A stretch of DNA of 64,000 nt from CAMYLY01 sp039587215. GTDB lineage: Bacteria > Gemmatimonadota > Gemmatimonadetes > Gemmatimonadales > GWC2-71-9. This document shows, piece by piece, positions 55,445-63,257 of the stretch. The translations under genes and the position numbers were made by a program. Below the pieces are notes generated by a model. The model was not told the origin of the DNA, made no database searches, and saw only the letters and a program-made list of their open reading frames with translations. The first letter of the stretch is position 1, and every line of letters begins with the position of its first letter. The stretch is from assembly GCA_039587215.1 (NCBI GenBank), contig JBDHIW010000002.1, positions 1-64,000 of the forward strand. The letters run 5' to 3'.

Positions 55445-55678
55445 ATGAAAGTCGCCATCCAGTTCTGCGTCGTCTGAAACTACGGTCCCCGCGCCGCCAG
55501 TTTGGCGGACGAGATCCGTGAGGCCTATCCCTCCGGCGATGTCCTGCTCGTCGACGGGTCGGGTGGCGTATTCGAAGTCTCGGTTGACGGAGACCTCGTT
55601 TTCTCGAAGATCGCGCTCGGACGTCACGCCGAGCCGGGAGAGGTGCTGGGCCTGATCCGGGAGCACCTCGGGGAGTAG
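55445..55678 (+). CDS. SelT/SelW/SelH (Rdx) family selenoprotein with in-frame UGA
   Basis: 77 residues when the TGA at 55475-55477 is read as selenocysteine. The protein begins Met-Lys-Val-Ala-Ile-Gln-Phe-Cys-Val-Val-Sec-Asn-Tyr, placing Cys8 and Sec11 in the family's CxxU redox motif. Both flanks are typical: Pro-Arg-Ala-Ala-Ser-Leu-Ala after the motif and Gly-Val-Phe-Glu-Val ... Phe-Ser-Lys near 42-54. The frame continues uninterrupted to TAG at 55676-55678. AGAGGAG precedes the ATG and a SECIS-like hairpin follows the UGA. It is a thioredoxin-fold redox protein of unsettled substrate. pfkA starts three bases later, and the helicase follows. Confidence 0.9.
55494..55508 (+). promoter_or_regulatory. 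Bacterial SECIS-type hairpin
   Basis: CCGCC and GGCGG form a 5-pair stem around the loop AGTTT, starting 16 bases after the UGA. A G lies at the second loop position, as in known bacterial SECIS elements bound by SelB. GTCC/GGAC pairs could form an alternative outer stem. It lies wholly within the coding sequence, as required in bacteria. Confidence 0.7.
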
Positions 55679-55681
55679 ACC

Positions 55682-56761
55682 ATGCGCATCGCCATTTCAA
55701 CCGGCGGGGGAGACGCGCCGGGGCTGAATGCGGTGATCAGGGCAGCTGTCGTGGGGGCGTTGAACCGCGGGTGGGAGGTCTTCGGCATTCGGCGGGGATT
55801 CGGCGGTCTCCTGGGCGACGCCCGGGTCGTGCCGCTCGACCGCGAGAGCGTGCGCGGGATCACCCACCTCGGCGGGACCATTCTCGGCACGACCAACCGC
55901 GGAAATCCCTTCCGCTGGCCGCACCTGCAGACCGACGGAACGTGGGTGGAGGAAGACCGCTCCGAGGAGGCTCTGGAGGCGTTCCGGGCGCTCGAACTGG
56001 ACGCGCTGATCGCCGTCGGCGGCGATGGGACGCTGCACATCGCACGCGAACTCTGGCGGAGGGGTCTGCCCGTGGTGGGCGTGCCGAAGACGATCGACAA
56101 CGACGTCGGCGCCACCGTCGTCACGTTCGGCTTCGACACGGCGGTCACGACGGCGACCGAGGCGCTCGACAAGCTGCACTCGACGGCGGAAGCGCACGAG
56201 CGCGTCATGGTCGTCGAGGTGATGGGGCGCCACGCGGGATGGATCGCCCTCAACTCCGGACTCGCGGGTACCGCCGACGTCATCCTCATGCCCGAGATTC
56301 CGTACCGGATGGATTCCGTGATCGCGAAGGTGCGCGAGCGCGAAGCTGCCGGGCGGCACTTCAGCATCATCGTCGTCGCCGAGGGGGCCGCTCCGGCGGA
56401 AGGCTCTCCGACGTACCAGGCTGAGGCCGCGGCCGGGGGGACGGCCCGGCTGGGTGGTGTCGCAGAAGCGATCGCGGCGGTGATCCAGGAGCAGACCGGC
56501 AAGGAGACCCGGTCGCTGACGCTTGGGCACCTGCAGCGCGGAGGCACGCCGACGACGTTCGACCGGCTGCTCGGACTGCGATTCGGTGCGGCGGCGGTGC
56601 GCGCGGTGGAACGCGGCGAGTTCGGTTCGATGGTCGCGCTGGATCCGCCGACGATCCTCACGGTGCCGATGGACGACGCCCTGGGCACCGTCAAGGGCGT
56701 CCCGCTCGACTCGGACAGCGTGGTGACGGCTCGAGACCTGGGTATCTGCCTGGGTGACTGA
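55682..56761 (+). CDS. pfkA: 6-phosphofructokinase
   Basis: 359 residues. The start Met-Arg-Ile-Ala-Ile-Ser-Thr-Gly-Gly-Gly-Asp-Ala-Pro-Gly-Leu-Asn is the nucleotide-loop signature. Gly-Gly-Asp-Gly-Thr has Gly at the position (104 in E. coli) where PPi-dependent enzymes have Asp, while Pro-Lys-Thr-Ile-Asp-Asn-Asp has Lys at position 124 where classic ATP enzymes have Gly. This mix marks the group III, usually ATP-dependent type with atypical regulation. It commits fructose 6-phosphate to glycolysis. It sits three bases after the selenoprotein and overlaps the helicase by eight bases. Confidence 0.94.
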   Translation: MRIAISTGGGDAPGLNAVIRAAVVGALNRGWEVFGIRRGFGGLLGDARVVPLDRESVRGITHLGGTILGTTNRGNPFRWPHLQTDGTWVEEDRSEEALEAFRALELDALIAVGGDGTLHIARELWRRGLPVVGVPKTIDNDVGATVVTFGFDTAVTTATEALDKLHSTAEAHERVMVVEVMGRHAGWIALNSGLAGTADVILMPEIPYRMDSVIAKVREREAAGRHFSIIVVAEGAAPAEGSPTYQAEAAAGGTARLGGVAEAIAAVIQEQTGKETRSLTLGHLQRGGTPTTFDRLLGLRFGAAAVRAVERGEFGSMVALDPPTILTVPMDDALGTVKGVPLDSDSVVTARDLGICLGD

Positions 56762-59384
56762 CACCGAGGAGCGCGCGGACGGCGCCGCGCCGCTCCGTCA
56801 CGTCCGCGACCACTACCTGCCGCCCGACCGGGCGGCGTACCGCCGGGCCGAGCCTTCGACTGGCCGTGTGATCGTCATCGCGCCGACACGCGCGGCGTGC
56901 GAGACCATCGAATTGGCGTGCGGGCTCACCATCGACACGGTCTTGTCGCGCGCGCATGGCGACGAGGTGCGGTCGCTGGCCGCGGGCGGCAGAGGATTCG
57001 GCATTGTCGCGGGTACGGGGACCGGGAAGACGCTCGCGGTACGGCTCATCGCGGAAGAGACGGTCGGCACACCCCTGCGCATCGGCGTCGTGAACCGCGA
57101 GCGCGAGGCGACGCCGGAGACCCCCAGTTGGAACGTCGTGATCGTGACGACCGGCATCGCGCGAAGGTGGTTTCAGGACGATCTCATCCAGCCGCAGGAC
57201 ACGCTCGTCGTCGACGAGATCCACCAGACGTCGGCGGAGCTCGAGTTGTGCTTGGCCCTGGGGAAACGCGTGGGGTGTCGGTTCATCTGGTTGTCCGCGA
57301 CGGTGGACCCCTCGTTCTACGAGCGCTACCTGGACGCGTCGGCGGTGCTGGAAACCTCGGCGTTCGACCCCGCGCTGAGCGCCAACGTTGCGACCGCACG
57401 CCGCACGCCGGTGGACTTCTTCGATCGGGGGGTGCTGCGCCGGTTCGTGCGCGAGGAGCGAGGCGTCGCGGTGTTCCTGCCGACCCGATCGGAAGTCGAA
57501 AAGTTGGCGGCGGAACTGGGGGACGAGTGGCCCGAGATCGCGACGGCCTTCTATCACGGCGGCGAGCCGATCCGCGTGATCCGTCCGTTCCTCGAGGGGA
57601 CCGCGGAGCGACCCTATCTGCTCGTGATGACGCAGGCTGGGCAGTCGGCGCTCAACATCCACGGCCTGGACACGGTCGTGATCTACGACGCGTGCTACCA
57701 GAACCGGGTTCTCGGTGGGCGCAACGTGCTCCAGCGGCAGTACTTGGGTCCCAACGAGATCCTGCAGATGGCGGGCCGGGTCCACGGTCGGGTGGCCCAG
57801 GGTGAGGTACACATCCTCACGGACCGTGACATCGACTTCTTTGCCCTCGAACCCGTCCCGCCGCAGTTCCAACTAGCGGGCGACTCCGAGCGGGTCGCGT
57901 TGACGGCGGCCGCACTCGGTGTGGACCTGTCGGATCTCGAGTTGCCCGTGCCCCTGGACCGGCGGGCCTACCGTGCGGCGCGGCGGCGGCTGGAGGATCG
58001 CGGGATCGTGGACGGCGGGCGGCTCACGGCGTACGGCCGTGAGGTGGAGGCGATGCCCGTCGACCGTCCCTGGGCTGAACTGCTCGTGCACGCCTCGGAC
58101 GCGCTGGCGCCGTACGTGGCCGTTGCCGCCAGCGTCGATTCACTCCATCGGATGACGCGGGACCTCGTGGACCTCCGCGGCCTCGAGGTGTACGGCAGCG
58201 ATCATCTCACGGTGTACAACGTGTACGCGGAGGCGGTCAACCTCTACGGCAGCGTCGGCGAGGTCTACGGTCTGCCGCGCCATGTCTTCGATCCGACGAT
58301 CGAGGAGTGGGCCCAGGATCGTGGGGTGCTCGTGAAGGCGATCGAAGACGCGGCGCTCGGCATGGCATCCGTCTACCGCACGCTCGAGTTGCCGCTACCT
58401 GAGGCGCTCCCGATCGTGGACCGCGCAGCCGCGCGCGCGTATCGGGACCTGGTTGCCCGGGTGTGCCCGTTCGACCTCGTCGTCGACGGAGAGACGGCTG
58501 ACGGGTCGCGGGTGCGCATCTCGGACTCCTCGATGTGCTCCCGAGGGAGCGCGGTCGCCGGACCCATTCGGTATTTCGCGGACCGGTTCGGCCGCCCGCG
58601 CGGCGCGATCGAAGGCACCACCCTCTCGCGGGAGTTGATGCGACGCCATGCGACCCGGGAGGGTCCCGTCGTCGAGTATCGAGGCGAGCGGGGCCGCACC
58701 CGGTTGGTGGCGGTGGAGACGCTCACCTATGCCGGCTTCACCCTGGATCGGATCTCGGAGCCGGTGAGGGGATTCCCGGAGGACCTCGCGGAGGAGATTC
58801 GCGGGGCGATGGCGGACGGACTCATGCGGGGCGTCACGGAGCATCCGGGACAGCGGGAGGTCGGACGGGTGGCCGCGCGTATCGACGAGTACTGGCGACG
58901 TTCCGGGGGAACCCTCGACGGAGCGAATCCGGAGCGCGTGCGTGCGGGGCTGCTCGAGCAACTCAGTGAGGTGAAGAGCCACGCGGACTTCATGGCGGCG
59001 TCTCTGCACCTCGACCTCGATGCCGCGGTGTTGCCGCGGGACCGGCATCCCCTCGACGCCCTTCCGGACTCCGCCTTCGTGCTCGGCGACCGTGTGCCGC
59101 TCCGGTACGACGTGGCCGAGGGCCGCCCGATCGTGGAACTGGCACTCCGCGAAAAGCAGGCCAGGCGGCTTCGCGCACAGGACCTGCCGGACGTTGATCG
59201 GGATCTCGTGTTCGTGGTTTACCGAGGCCGAACGGAACTGCTGCGCGCGCGGTCGCTGCCGCAGCTGCGCGGGAGTCTCCGTGGGCTACGCCCGCCTCCA
59301 CGAGGTGGAGGTGGTGGGCGTAGCGGGCGCGGCGGACGCGGTGGGCGTAGCGGAAGCGGTGGGAGGGGGCGCCGGCGCCGTTAG
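56754..59384 (+). CDS. DEAH-type RNA helicase-like protein with RGG tail
   Basis: 876 residues from a GTG inside the end of pfkA. Helicase motifs: Walker A Gly-Thr-Gly-Thr-Gly-Lys-Thr (about 86), Asp-Glu-Ile-His (DEIH, about 153), Ser-Ala-Thr (about 182), and Gln-Met-Ala-Gly-Arg-Val-His-Gly-Arg as motif VI (about 342). A winged-helix/ratchet-like region and a long C-terminal part (about 430-840) follow, not clearly HrpA or HrpB. The last 35 residues are an Arg-Gly-Gly/Ser-Gly-Arg tail like those that bind RNA. No orthologue name is given. Its stop shares TTAG with the TetR gene. Confidence 0.82.
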   Translation: MTDTEERADGAAPLRHVRDHYLPPDRAAYRRAEPSTGRVIVIAPTRAACETIELACGLTIDTVLSRAHGDEVRSLAAGGRGFGIVAGTGTGKTLAVRLIAEETVGTPLRIGVVNREREATPETPSWNVVIVTTGIARRWFQDDLIQPQDTLVVDEIHQTSAELELCLALGKRVGCRFIWLSATVDPSFYERYLDASAVLETSAFDPALSANVATARRTPVDFFDRGVLRRFVREERGVAVFLPTRSEVEKLAAELGDEWPEIATAFYHGGEPIRVIRPFLEGTAERPYLLVMTQAGQSALNIHGLDTVVIYDACYQNRVLGGRNVLQRQYLGPNEILQMAGRVHGRVAQGEVHILTDRDIDFFALEPVPPQFQLAGDSERVALTAAALGVDLSDLELPVPLDRRAYRAARRRLEDRGIVDGGRLTAYGREVEAMPVDRPWAELLVHASDALAPYVAVAASVDSLHRMTRDLVDLRGLEVYGSDHLTVYNVYAEAVNLYGSVGEVYGLPRHVFDPTIEEWAQDRGVLVKAIEDAALGMASVYRTLELPLPEALPIVDRAAARAYRDLVARVCPFDLVVDGETADGSRVRISDSSMCSRGSAVAGPIRYFADRFGRPRGAIEGTTLSRELMRRHATREGPVVEYRGERGRTRLVAVETLTYAGFTLDRISEPVRGFPEDLAEEIRGAMADGLMRGVTEHPGQREVGRVAARIDEYWRRSGGTLDGANPERVRAGLLEQLSEVKSHADFMAASLHLDLDAAVLPRDRHPLDALPDSAFVLGDRVPLRYDVAEGRPIVELALREKQARRLRAQDLPDVDRDLVFVVYRGRTELLRARSLPQLRGSLRGLRPPPRGGGGGRSGRGGRGGRSGSGGRGRRRR

Positions 59385-59968
59385 CCGGCCGACTGCTCGG
59401 CAATGGCGAGCATGCCGAGCCATGACGCCATGTACGCCGAGCGAATTTCCCCAGGGTCCGCGCCCGATCCAAGCGCCGCACCCAGCCCAACGATGGTCGA
59501 CGCCAGCCACCAGCCTACCTCGCCCGGCAGAAGTCTCGCGTCCAGTCCTCCGCGTTCGGCAAGCGAGTTGTAGGCGATTCCCAGCGCGGTAGCGAAGGCA
59601 GCAACCCCGCTACTGTCCCTTTGGTCAGTACTGAACAGCAGCGAGGACCAACCACCTGGGCTGCCATTTACTGACTCGGCGGTCAATAAATCCCATGTTG
59701 CGTCCATAGCATCGGGGATCGTGGCCGCTCGATCGAGGCAATCCGTCCAGCTCGAGATCCGTTCCGCGCTCATCCGATCAAGCGCAGCGTCGATGAGCGC
59801 CTGTTTGTTCCCGAAGTGATAAGTGATGAGACCCTTCGCACAGCCGGCGTGCTCGGCCACCGCGTCCACGGTGATCCGGTCGGCAGGAACCGTCTTGAGG
59901 AGCTCAGCGGCGGCGGCCGTCAGGAGATCTCGGGACTCCTCCTTGGTTCGTCGGGCGCGTTTGGCCAT
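59381..59968 (-). CDS. TetR family regulator
   Basis: 195 residues from the ATG at 59966-59968, with GGAG seven bases upstream; the frame is open 19 codons further but that lies in the promoter. The helix-turn-helix (about 30-52) contains Cys-Ala-Lys-Gly-Leu-Ile-Thr-Tyr-His-Phe-Gly-Asn-Lys. The C-terminal ligand pocket region is hydrophobic, with Trp-rich Gly-Trp-Trp-Leu-Ala-Ser. The minus-strand -10 has TACAAT/TATACT near 59992-60004. The divergent PAS-Fis gene is a likely target, along with itself. Confidence 0.88.
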   Translation of the reverse strand: MAKRARRTKEESRDLLTAAAAELLKTVPADRITVDAVAEHAGCAKGLITYHFGNKQALIDAALDRMSAERISSWTDCLDRAATIPDAMDATWDLLTAESVNGSPGGWSSLLFSTDQRDSSGVAAFATALGIAYNSLAERGGLDARLLPGEVGWWLASTIVGLGAALGSGADPGEIRSAYMASWLGMLAIAEQSAG

Positions 59969-60126
59969 GTTATGACTCCGTTTATTGACCCATTGTACAG
60001 TATATGAAATGGGCCAACGAAACACAACGTACTATACTGCTGGTCAGTATGGGGGTCTATTCAGGGCTGTCCAGAGTTGAAACCGGTAGATGATGTCTCC
60101 GTAGGTGGGGCTAGCGGACGAACAAC
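59969..60126. other. Divergent regulatory region between TetR and PAS-Fis genes
   Basis: 158 bases, AT-richer than its surroundings. It holds ATACTG-N5-CAGTAT (60034-60050), a perfect inverted repeat that includes a plus-strand TATACT -10 (60033-60038), and CCCAT-N15-ATGGG (59989-60013) over the minus-strand -10. The 10-mer ACAGTATATG (59997-60006) also occurs in the promoter of the other TetR gene (46031-46040). Confidence 0.5.
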
Positions 60127-60573
60127 ATGCACACGCCCCCAGCAGATCTACCCCAGTCCACGGCCCGCGCGGTCCTGAACGCACTCCCCGAGGCGGTGTT
60201 CTTCTTCGCACCCGACGGGCGCTGCCGCTACGCGAACATGCACGCGAGAGAACTGGCGCGCGGGCTCGGCCTTTCGCTGCCGATCACCTCGGAGTCGCTG
60301 GGCTCACTGGGAGCGCAGGGAGCGCGGATCTATCCCGTGTGGGACGGCGATGCGAAGCTCGGCGAGTTGGTCGTCGTGGCCAACGGAGCGACAGACGAGA
60401 ACACGCTGGCGGATCGGGAGCGGAATGCGATTCTCGAGATGCTGCAGCAGACCGGCTGGAGGCTCTCCGAGAGTGCGAGGCGGCTCGGGATTTCACGAAC
60501 GACCCTCTGGCGCCGGCTCAAGGCGTACGGCCTCGACCGTGACGGACGAGGGCGATGGTCGCGCTCCTCCTAG
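60127..60573 (+). CDS. Short PAS-Fis type DNA-binding regulator
   Basis: 148 residues: a small PAS domain at the N-terminus (about 12-90; Leu-Pro-Glu-Ala-Val-Phe-Phe-Phe-Ala-Pro-Asp-Gly-Arg-Cys-Arg-Tyr-Ala-Asn) and a Fis-family helix-turn-helix (about 100-140; Asn-Ala-Ile-Leu-Glu-Met-Leu ... Leu-Gly-Ile-Ser-Arg-Thr-Thr-Leu-Trp-Arg-Arg). This is like an NtrC-type regulator without its AAA+ domain. It may sense a ligand or redox state through PAS. Its end overlaps the BamA-like gene by 19 bases, so it probably controls or is co-expressed with it. Confidence 0.85.
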   Translation: MHTPPADLPQSTARAVLNALPEAVFFFAPDGRCRYANMHARELARGLGLSLPITSESLGSLGAQGARIYPVWDGDAKLGELVVVANGATDENTLADRERNAILEMLQQTGWRLSESARRLGISRTTLWRRLKAYGLDRDGRGRWSRSS

Positions 60574-62747
60574 CGAGCCTGCTGGTCGGCGCTGCGCCTG
60601 CGGACACGGCGACGTTCGCCGATGCCCGGACTGAATCTCTCTACTACATCGCCAGAGCCCGCCACCTCCGTCAGGACTCGATCGTCCGGGACTATCAGGC
60701 GACCGTCCACACCCGGATCGACGCGACGGCGGGTCGCAGCCGTTTCGCCAGGCTGGCCACCCTGTGGGTGCATGAGTCCGAGGCGGACATCGCCTGGCAC
60801 GCACCGAATGACCTGAAGATCAGCGTCCGCGGTGCCCGCACGAAGGTCCCCGTCATGGGCCTCCTGCCGGAGCTGCGGGCCGCGGAGGCGGAGCTTCGTG
60901 AAGAGTTCCGCGGACAGGTGCTCCTGGACCGACCGTGGTTCATCCCGCGTTCGCTGGGGGACAGCATTCGGCTCATGGGGTTGCCGACGGTCGCAGCGTT
61001 GCACCCGCTGGCCCCGGGGGCGGAGGCCTACTACCGGTTCGCCGTGCTGGATTCGGCTCGTCTCCGGCTGCCCGGCCGCGAGGTACGCACCGCACGACTC
61101 AGGGTCGAGCCCAAGGCCGTGGCACCGGCCCTCGTCGCCGGTCACGTCTGGCTCGACGTCGAAACTGGTGACGTGGTGCGCATGCGCCTCTTGTTTCTGG
61201 GTGAGTACCTGTGGGACTCGCCGGAGGACGCTACCCCGGACGACAGTCTCGATGCGCAGGCCACGACCGAGCGCGTCATGCGCCACGTGACCCTGGAGGC
61301 CGAACTCGAGTACGTGCTCGTCAACAGCCTCTACTGGATGCCGTACCGTCAGTACCTCGGCATCACGGCGGAGATACCGATCATCCTCAATCTCACCGTG
61401 CCCGCCCGTGCGGTGAGCACGTTCAGCAATTACCGGGTCAACACCGGCCGCCGCGTCGGCTTCACGATTCCGGACTCGCTGCTCGAGGCCGACGGCGATG
61501 CGGAGACGTGGGACGGGGACGGCGACAGCGACGAAGGTGACGAAGGGGAGGTGGGGGACCGTCGGGAGGCCAGGCGGGACTCGCTGGGATACGCGCGCGG
61601 AGCCACGTGGCGGGACGGTCGCTGGGAAGTGTCGGTGCCGCCGCGCGACTCGGTTGCCGCCTACGACTGGCCGGACGAACTCGCCACCGAGATGGACCCC
61701 GCGGCCGAGGCGCGGCTTGCCGAGACGATTGCCGAGCTTGCGGCGTTGGAGGACCGCCTGCCGTCGGAGTGGACGAATCGTCGCCGGTTCCGGCTCGCCT
61801 GGGAGAAAGTGAGCGAGGTGGTCCGGTTCAATCGTGTTCAGGGTCTGTCGCTGGGCGCCGGCATCGAAATTCGGCCGCGCATTCCCCACACCAGCCTGCT
61901 CCTCGGCGGGCGCATGGGTTTGTCCGACCTCCGGCCCCTGGGAAGCGTCACCGTGCGGCACGACGGCCCGGGTGGGCGTCTCGACGTGGCGGGCTATCGC
62001 ACCATGCGGGAAGCGGAACCTTGGACCAGCGGCTTGGGAATCGGCAATTCCCTGAACGCGCTGTTCACGGCGCACGACGACGCGGACTACTTCCTCGCGA
62101 CCGGCGGGTCGTTCACGTGGATCTGGAACCGCGGACTGCTGCGCGACGTCCACGTGACCCTGGCGTACGAGCGGCACGACAGCGTGCAGGTCGAGAGCGG
62201 CTCTGCGATCGCCGATCTGTGGGGCACGGGCACGTTCCAGCCAAACCCCCCGGTGGATGAGGAGTGGTTCGGAAGTGGGGCAGTGACCCTGAACCGCAGG
62301 ATCGGGCCGGTCGGCTTCGGGGTCGGCGCGAGCCTGCTCACCGACTGGGCCCGCGTGTCCGGTCGCGGCTGGATGCACGCCGACGTCGGGTTCCGGGTCG
62401 CCGGCCGGTCGGGCCGTCTTGCCGGGCGCCTCGCCGCCATGCGCGGCGACGTGATGCCGCAGACGCTGTGGCGCGTCGGCGGACCGCAGACGGTGCGGGG
62501 GTACACGTACGGCACGCGCACCGGCCGCTATCTCTGGTCCCTCCAGCTCGACATGGCGCTCACCCGCTCGGCGATCGTGACCCCGGTCGCGTTCGTGGAT
62601 GCCGGCGACACGTTCGTCGGAGACCCGTTGGTCGGCGTCGGCGGTGGCCTGTCGATCCTCCGCGGCCTCATTCGCTTCAACGTCTCCGCCGGCGTTCGCC
62701 CCAAGACCGAGGCGCGGTTCGATTTGATGTTCCGGGCGCCGCGTTAG
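60555..62747 (+). CDS. BamA/TamA-like outer-membrane barrel protein
   Basis: 730 residues beginning with a short signal peptide (to about 15-18). The N-terminal half (about 20-310) resembles the carboxypeptidase-like/DUF5686-type periplasmic region. A very acidic Asp/Glu/Gly-rich segment lies at about 310-330. The C-terminal third is a beta barrel with the Val-Arg-Gly-Tyr motif (about 648-651) equivalent to Val-Arg-Gly-Phe in Omp85 proteins. It ends in Phe-Arg-Ala-Pro-Arg rather than the usual terminal aromatic. No POTRA domains are clear. A transport or assembly role at the outer membrane is inferred. Confidence 0.78.
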   Translation: MVALLLASLLVGAAPADTATFADARTESLYYIARARHLRQDSIVRDYQATVHTRIDATAGRSRFARLATLWVHESEADIAWHAPNDLKISVRGARTKVPVMGLLPELRAAEAELREEFRGQVLLDRPWFIPRSLGDSIRLMGLPTVAALHPLAPGAEAYYRFAVLDSARLRLPGREVRTARLRVEPKAVAPALVAGHVWLDVETGDVVRMRLLFLGEYLWDSPEDATPDDSLDAQATTERVMRHVTLEAELEYVLVNSLYWMPYRQYLGITAEIPIILNLTVPARAVSTFSNYRVNTGRRVGFTIPDSLLEADGDAETWDGDGDSDEGDEGEVGDRREARRDSLGYARGATWRDGRWEVSVPPRDSVAAYDWPDELATEMDPAAEARLAETIAELAALEDRLPSEWTNRRRFRLAWEKVSEVVRFNRVQGLSLGAGIEIRPRIPHTSLLLGGRMGLSDLRPLGSVTVRHDGPGGRLDVAGYRTMREAEPWTSGLGIGNSLNALFTAHDDADYFLATGGSFTWIWNRGLLRDVHVTLAYERHDSVQVESGSAIADLWGTGTFQPNPPVDEEWFGSGAVTLNRRIGPVGFGVGASLLTDWARVSGRGWMHADVGFRVAGRSGRLAGRLAAMRGDVMPQTLWRVGGPQTVRGYTYGTRTGRYLWSLQLDMALTRSAIVTPVAFVDAGDTFVGDPLVGVGGGLSILRGLIRFNVSAGVRPKTEARFDLMFRAPR

Positions 62748-62783
62748 GACCGCCGAAGCCTACCGCGTCACGCACGTCGGTCC

Positions 62784-62789
62784 TACGTT
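62784..62789 (+). promoter_or_regulatory. -10 element of the thioesterase gene, leaderless type
   Basis: TACGTT ends six bases before the ATG at 62796; no ribosome site between them. Confidence 0.45.
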
Positions 62790-62795
62790 CACCAC

Positions 62796-63257
62796 ATGCC
62801 CGCCGCACCTTTCTCCATCGACGAGTACGTCCGCTGGTCCGACGTGGATCACGCCGGCATCATCTTCTATGGGGCGTACGTACGCTTCTTCGAGATCGCC
62901 GAGACGGAGCTCTTCCGCGCGGCCGGCGTACCGTACGGCGAAGTCTTCGACCGGTTCGGCATCTGGCTGCCGCGAGTGCATCTGTCGTGCGACTTCATGC
63001 ACCCGGCCCACCTCGACGATCGGCTGCGCGTCGCGGCCTACTTCACGGCGTTCGGCACCAGTTCGATCGAGCTGCGCTTCGACGTGCTTCACGTCGGGGC
63101 GCATGCCCTGGCGGCGGCCGGAACGGAGGTGCTGGTGAGCACGGACAGGGAGTCGATGCGGTCGATCGCGATCCCGTCGGAACTCAGAGCGGCGCTCAAG
63201 CCGTTCCTCACGACCCGCGGCGACGCGCGGCGTGGGCTCGGAATCGAGGTCCCATGA
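62796..63257 (+). CDS. YbgC/FadM-type acyl-CoA thioesterase
   Basis: 153 residues forming one hotdog domain. The active-site region reads Val-Arg-Trp-Ser-Asp-Val-Asp-His-Ala-Gly-Ile-Ile-Phe-Tyr-Gly (about 12-26), the 4-hydroxybenzoyl-CoA thioesterase-like signature with the catalytic Asp. It hydrolyses acyl-CoA thioesters in the cytosol. It is a single-domain counterpart of the first half of the fusion at 5675-6886. It overlaps the lipoprotein gene by four bases (ATGA). Confidence 0.88.
   Translation: MPAAPFSIDEYVRWSDVDHAGIIFYGAYVRFFEIAETELFRAAGVPYGEVFDRFGIWLPRVHLSCDFMHPAHLDDRLRVAAYFTAFGTSSIELRFDVLHVGAHALAAAGTEVLVSTDRESMRSIAIPSELRAALKPFLTTRGDARRGLGIEVP

Noticed and set aside
55475..55477. 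The TGA in the SelW-like gene as an ordinary nonsense mutation, or as tryptophan by code change
   Set aside because: It falls exactly at the Sec position with a SECIS-like hairpin, and many other genes in the window end in TGA, so TGA is a normal stop here.
55409..55666. An 85-codon minus-strand open frame opposite the selenoprotein
   Set aside because: No family resemblance, and it lies opposite a sequence with strong Rdx-family similarity.
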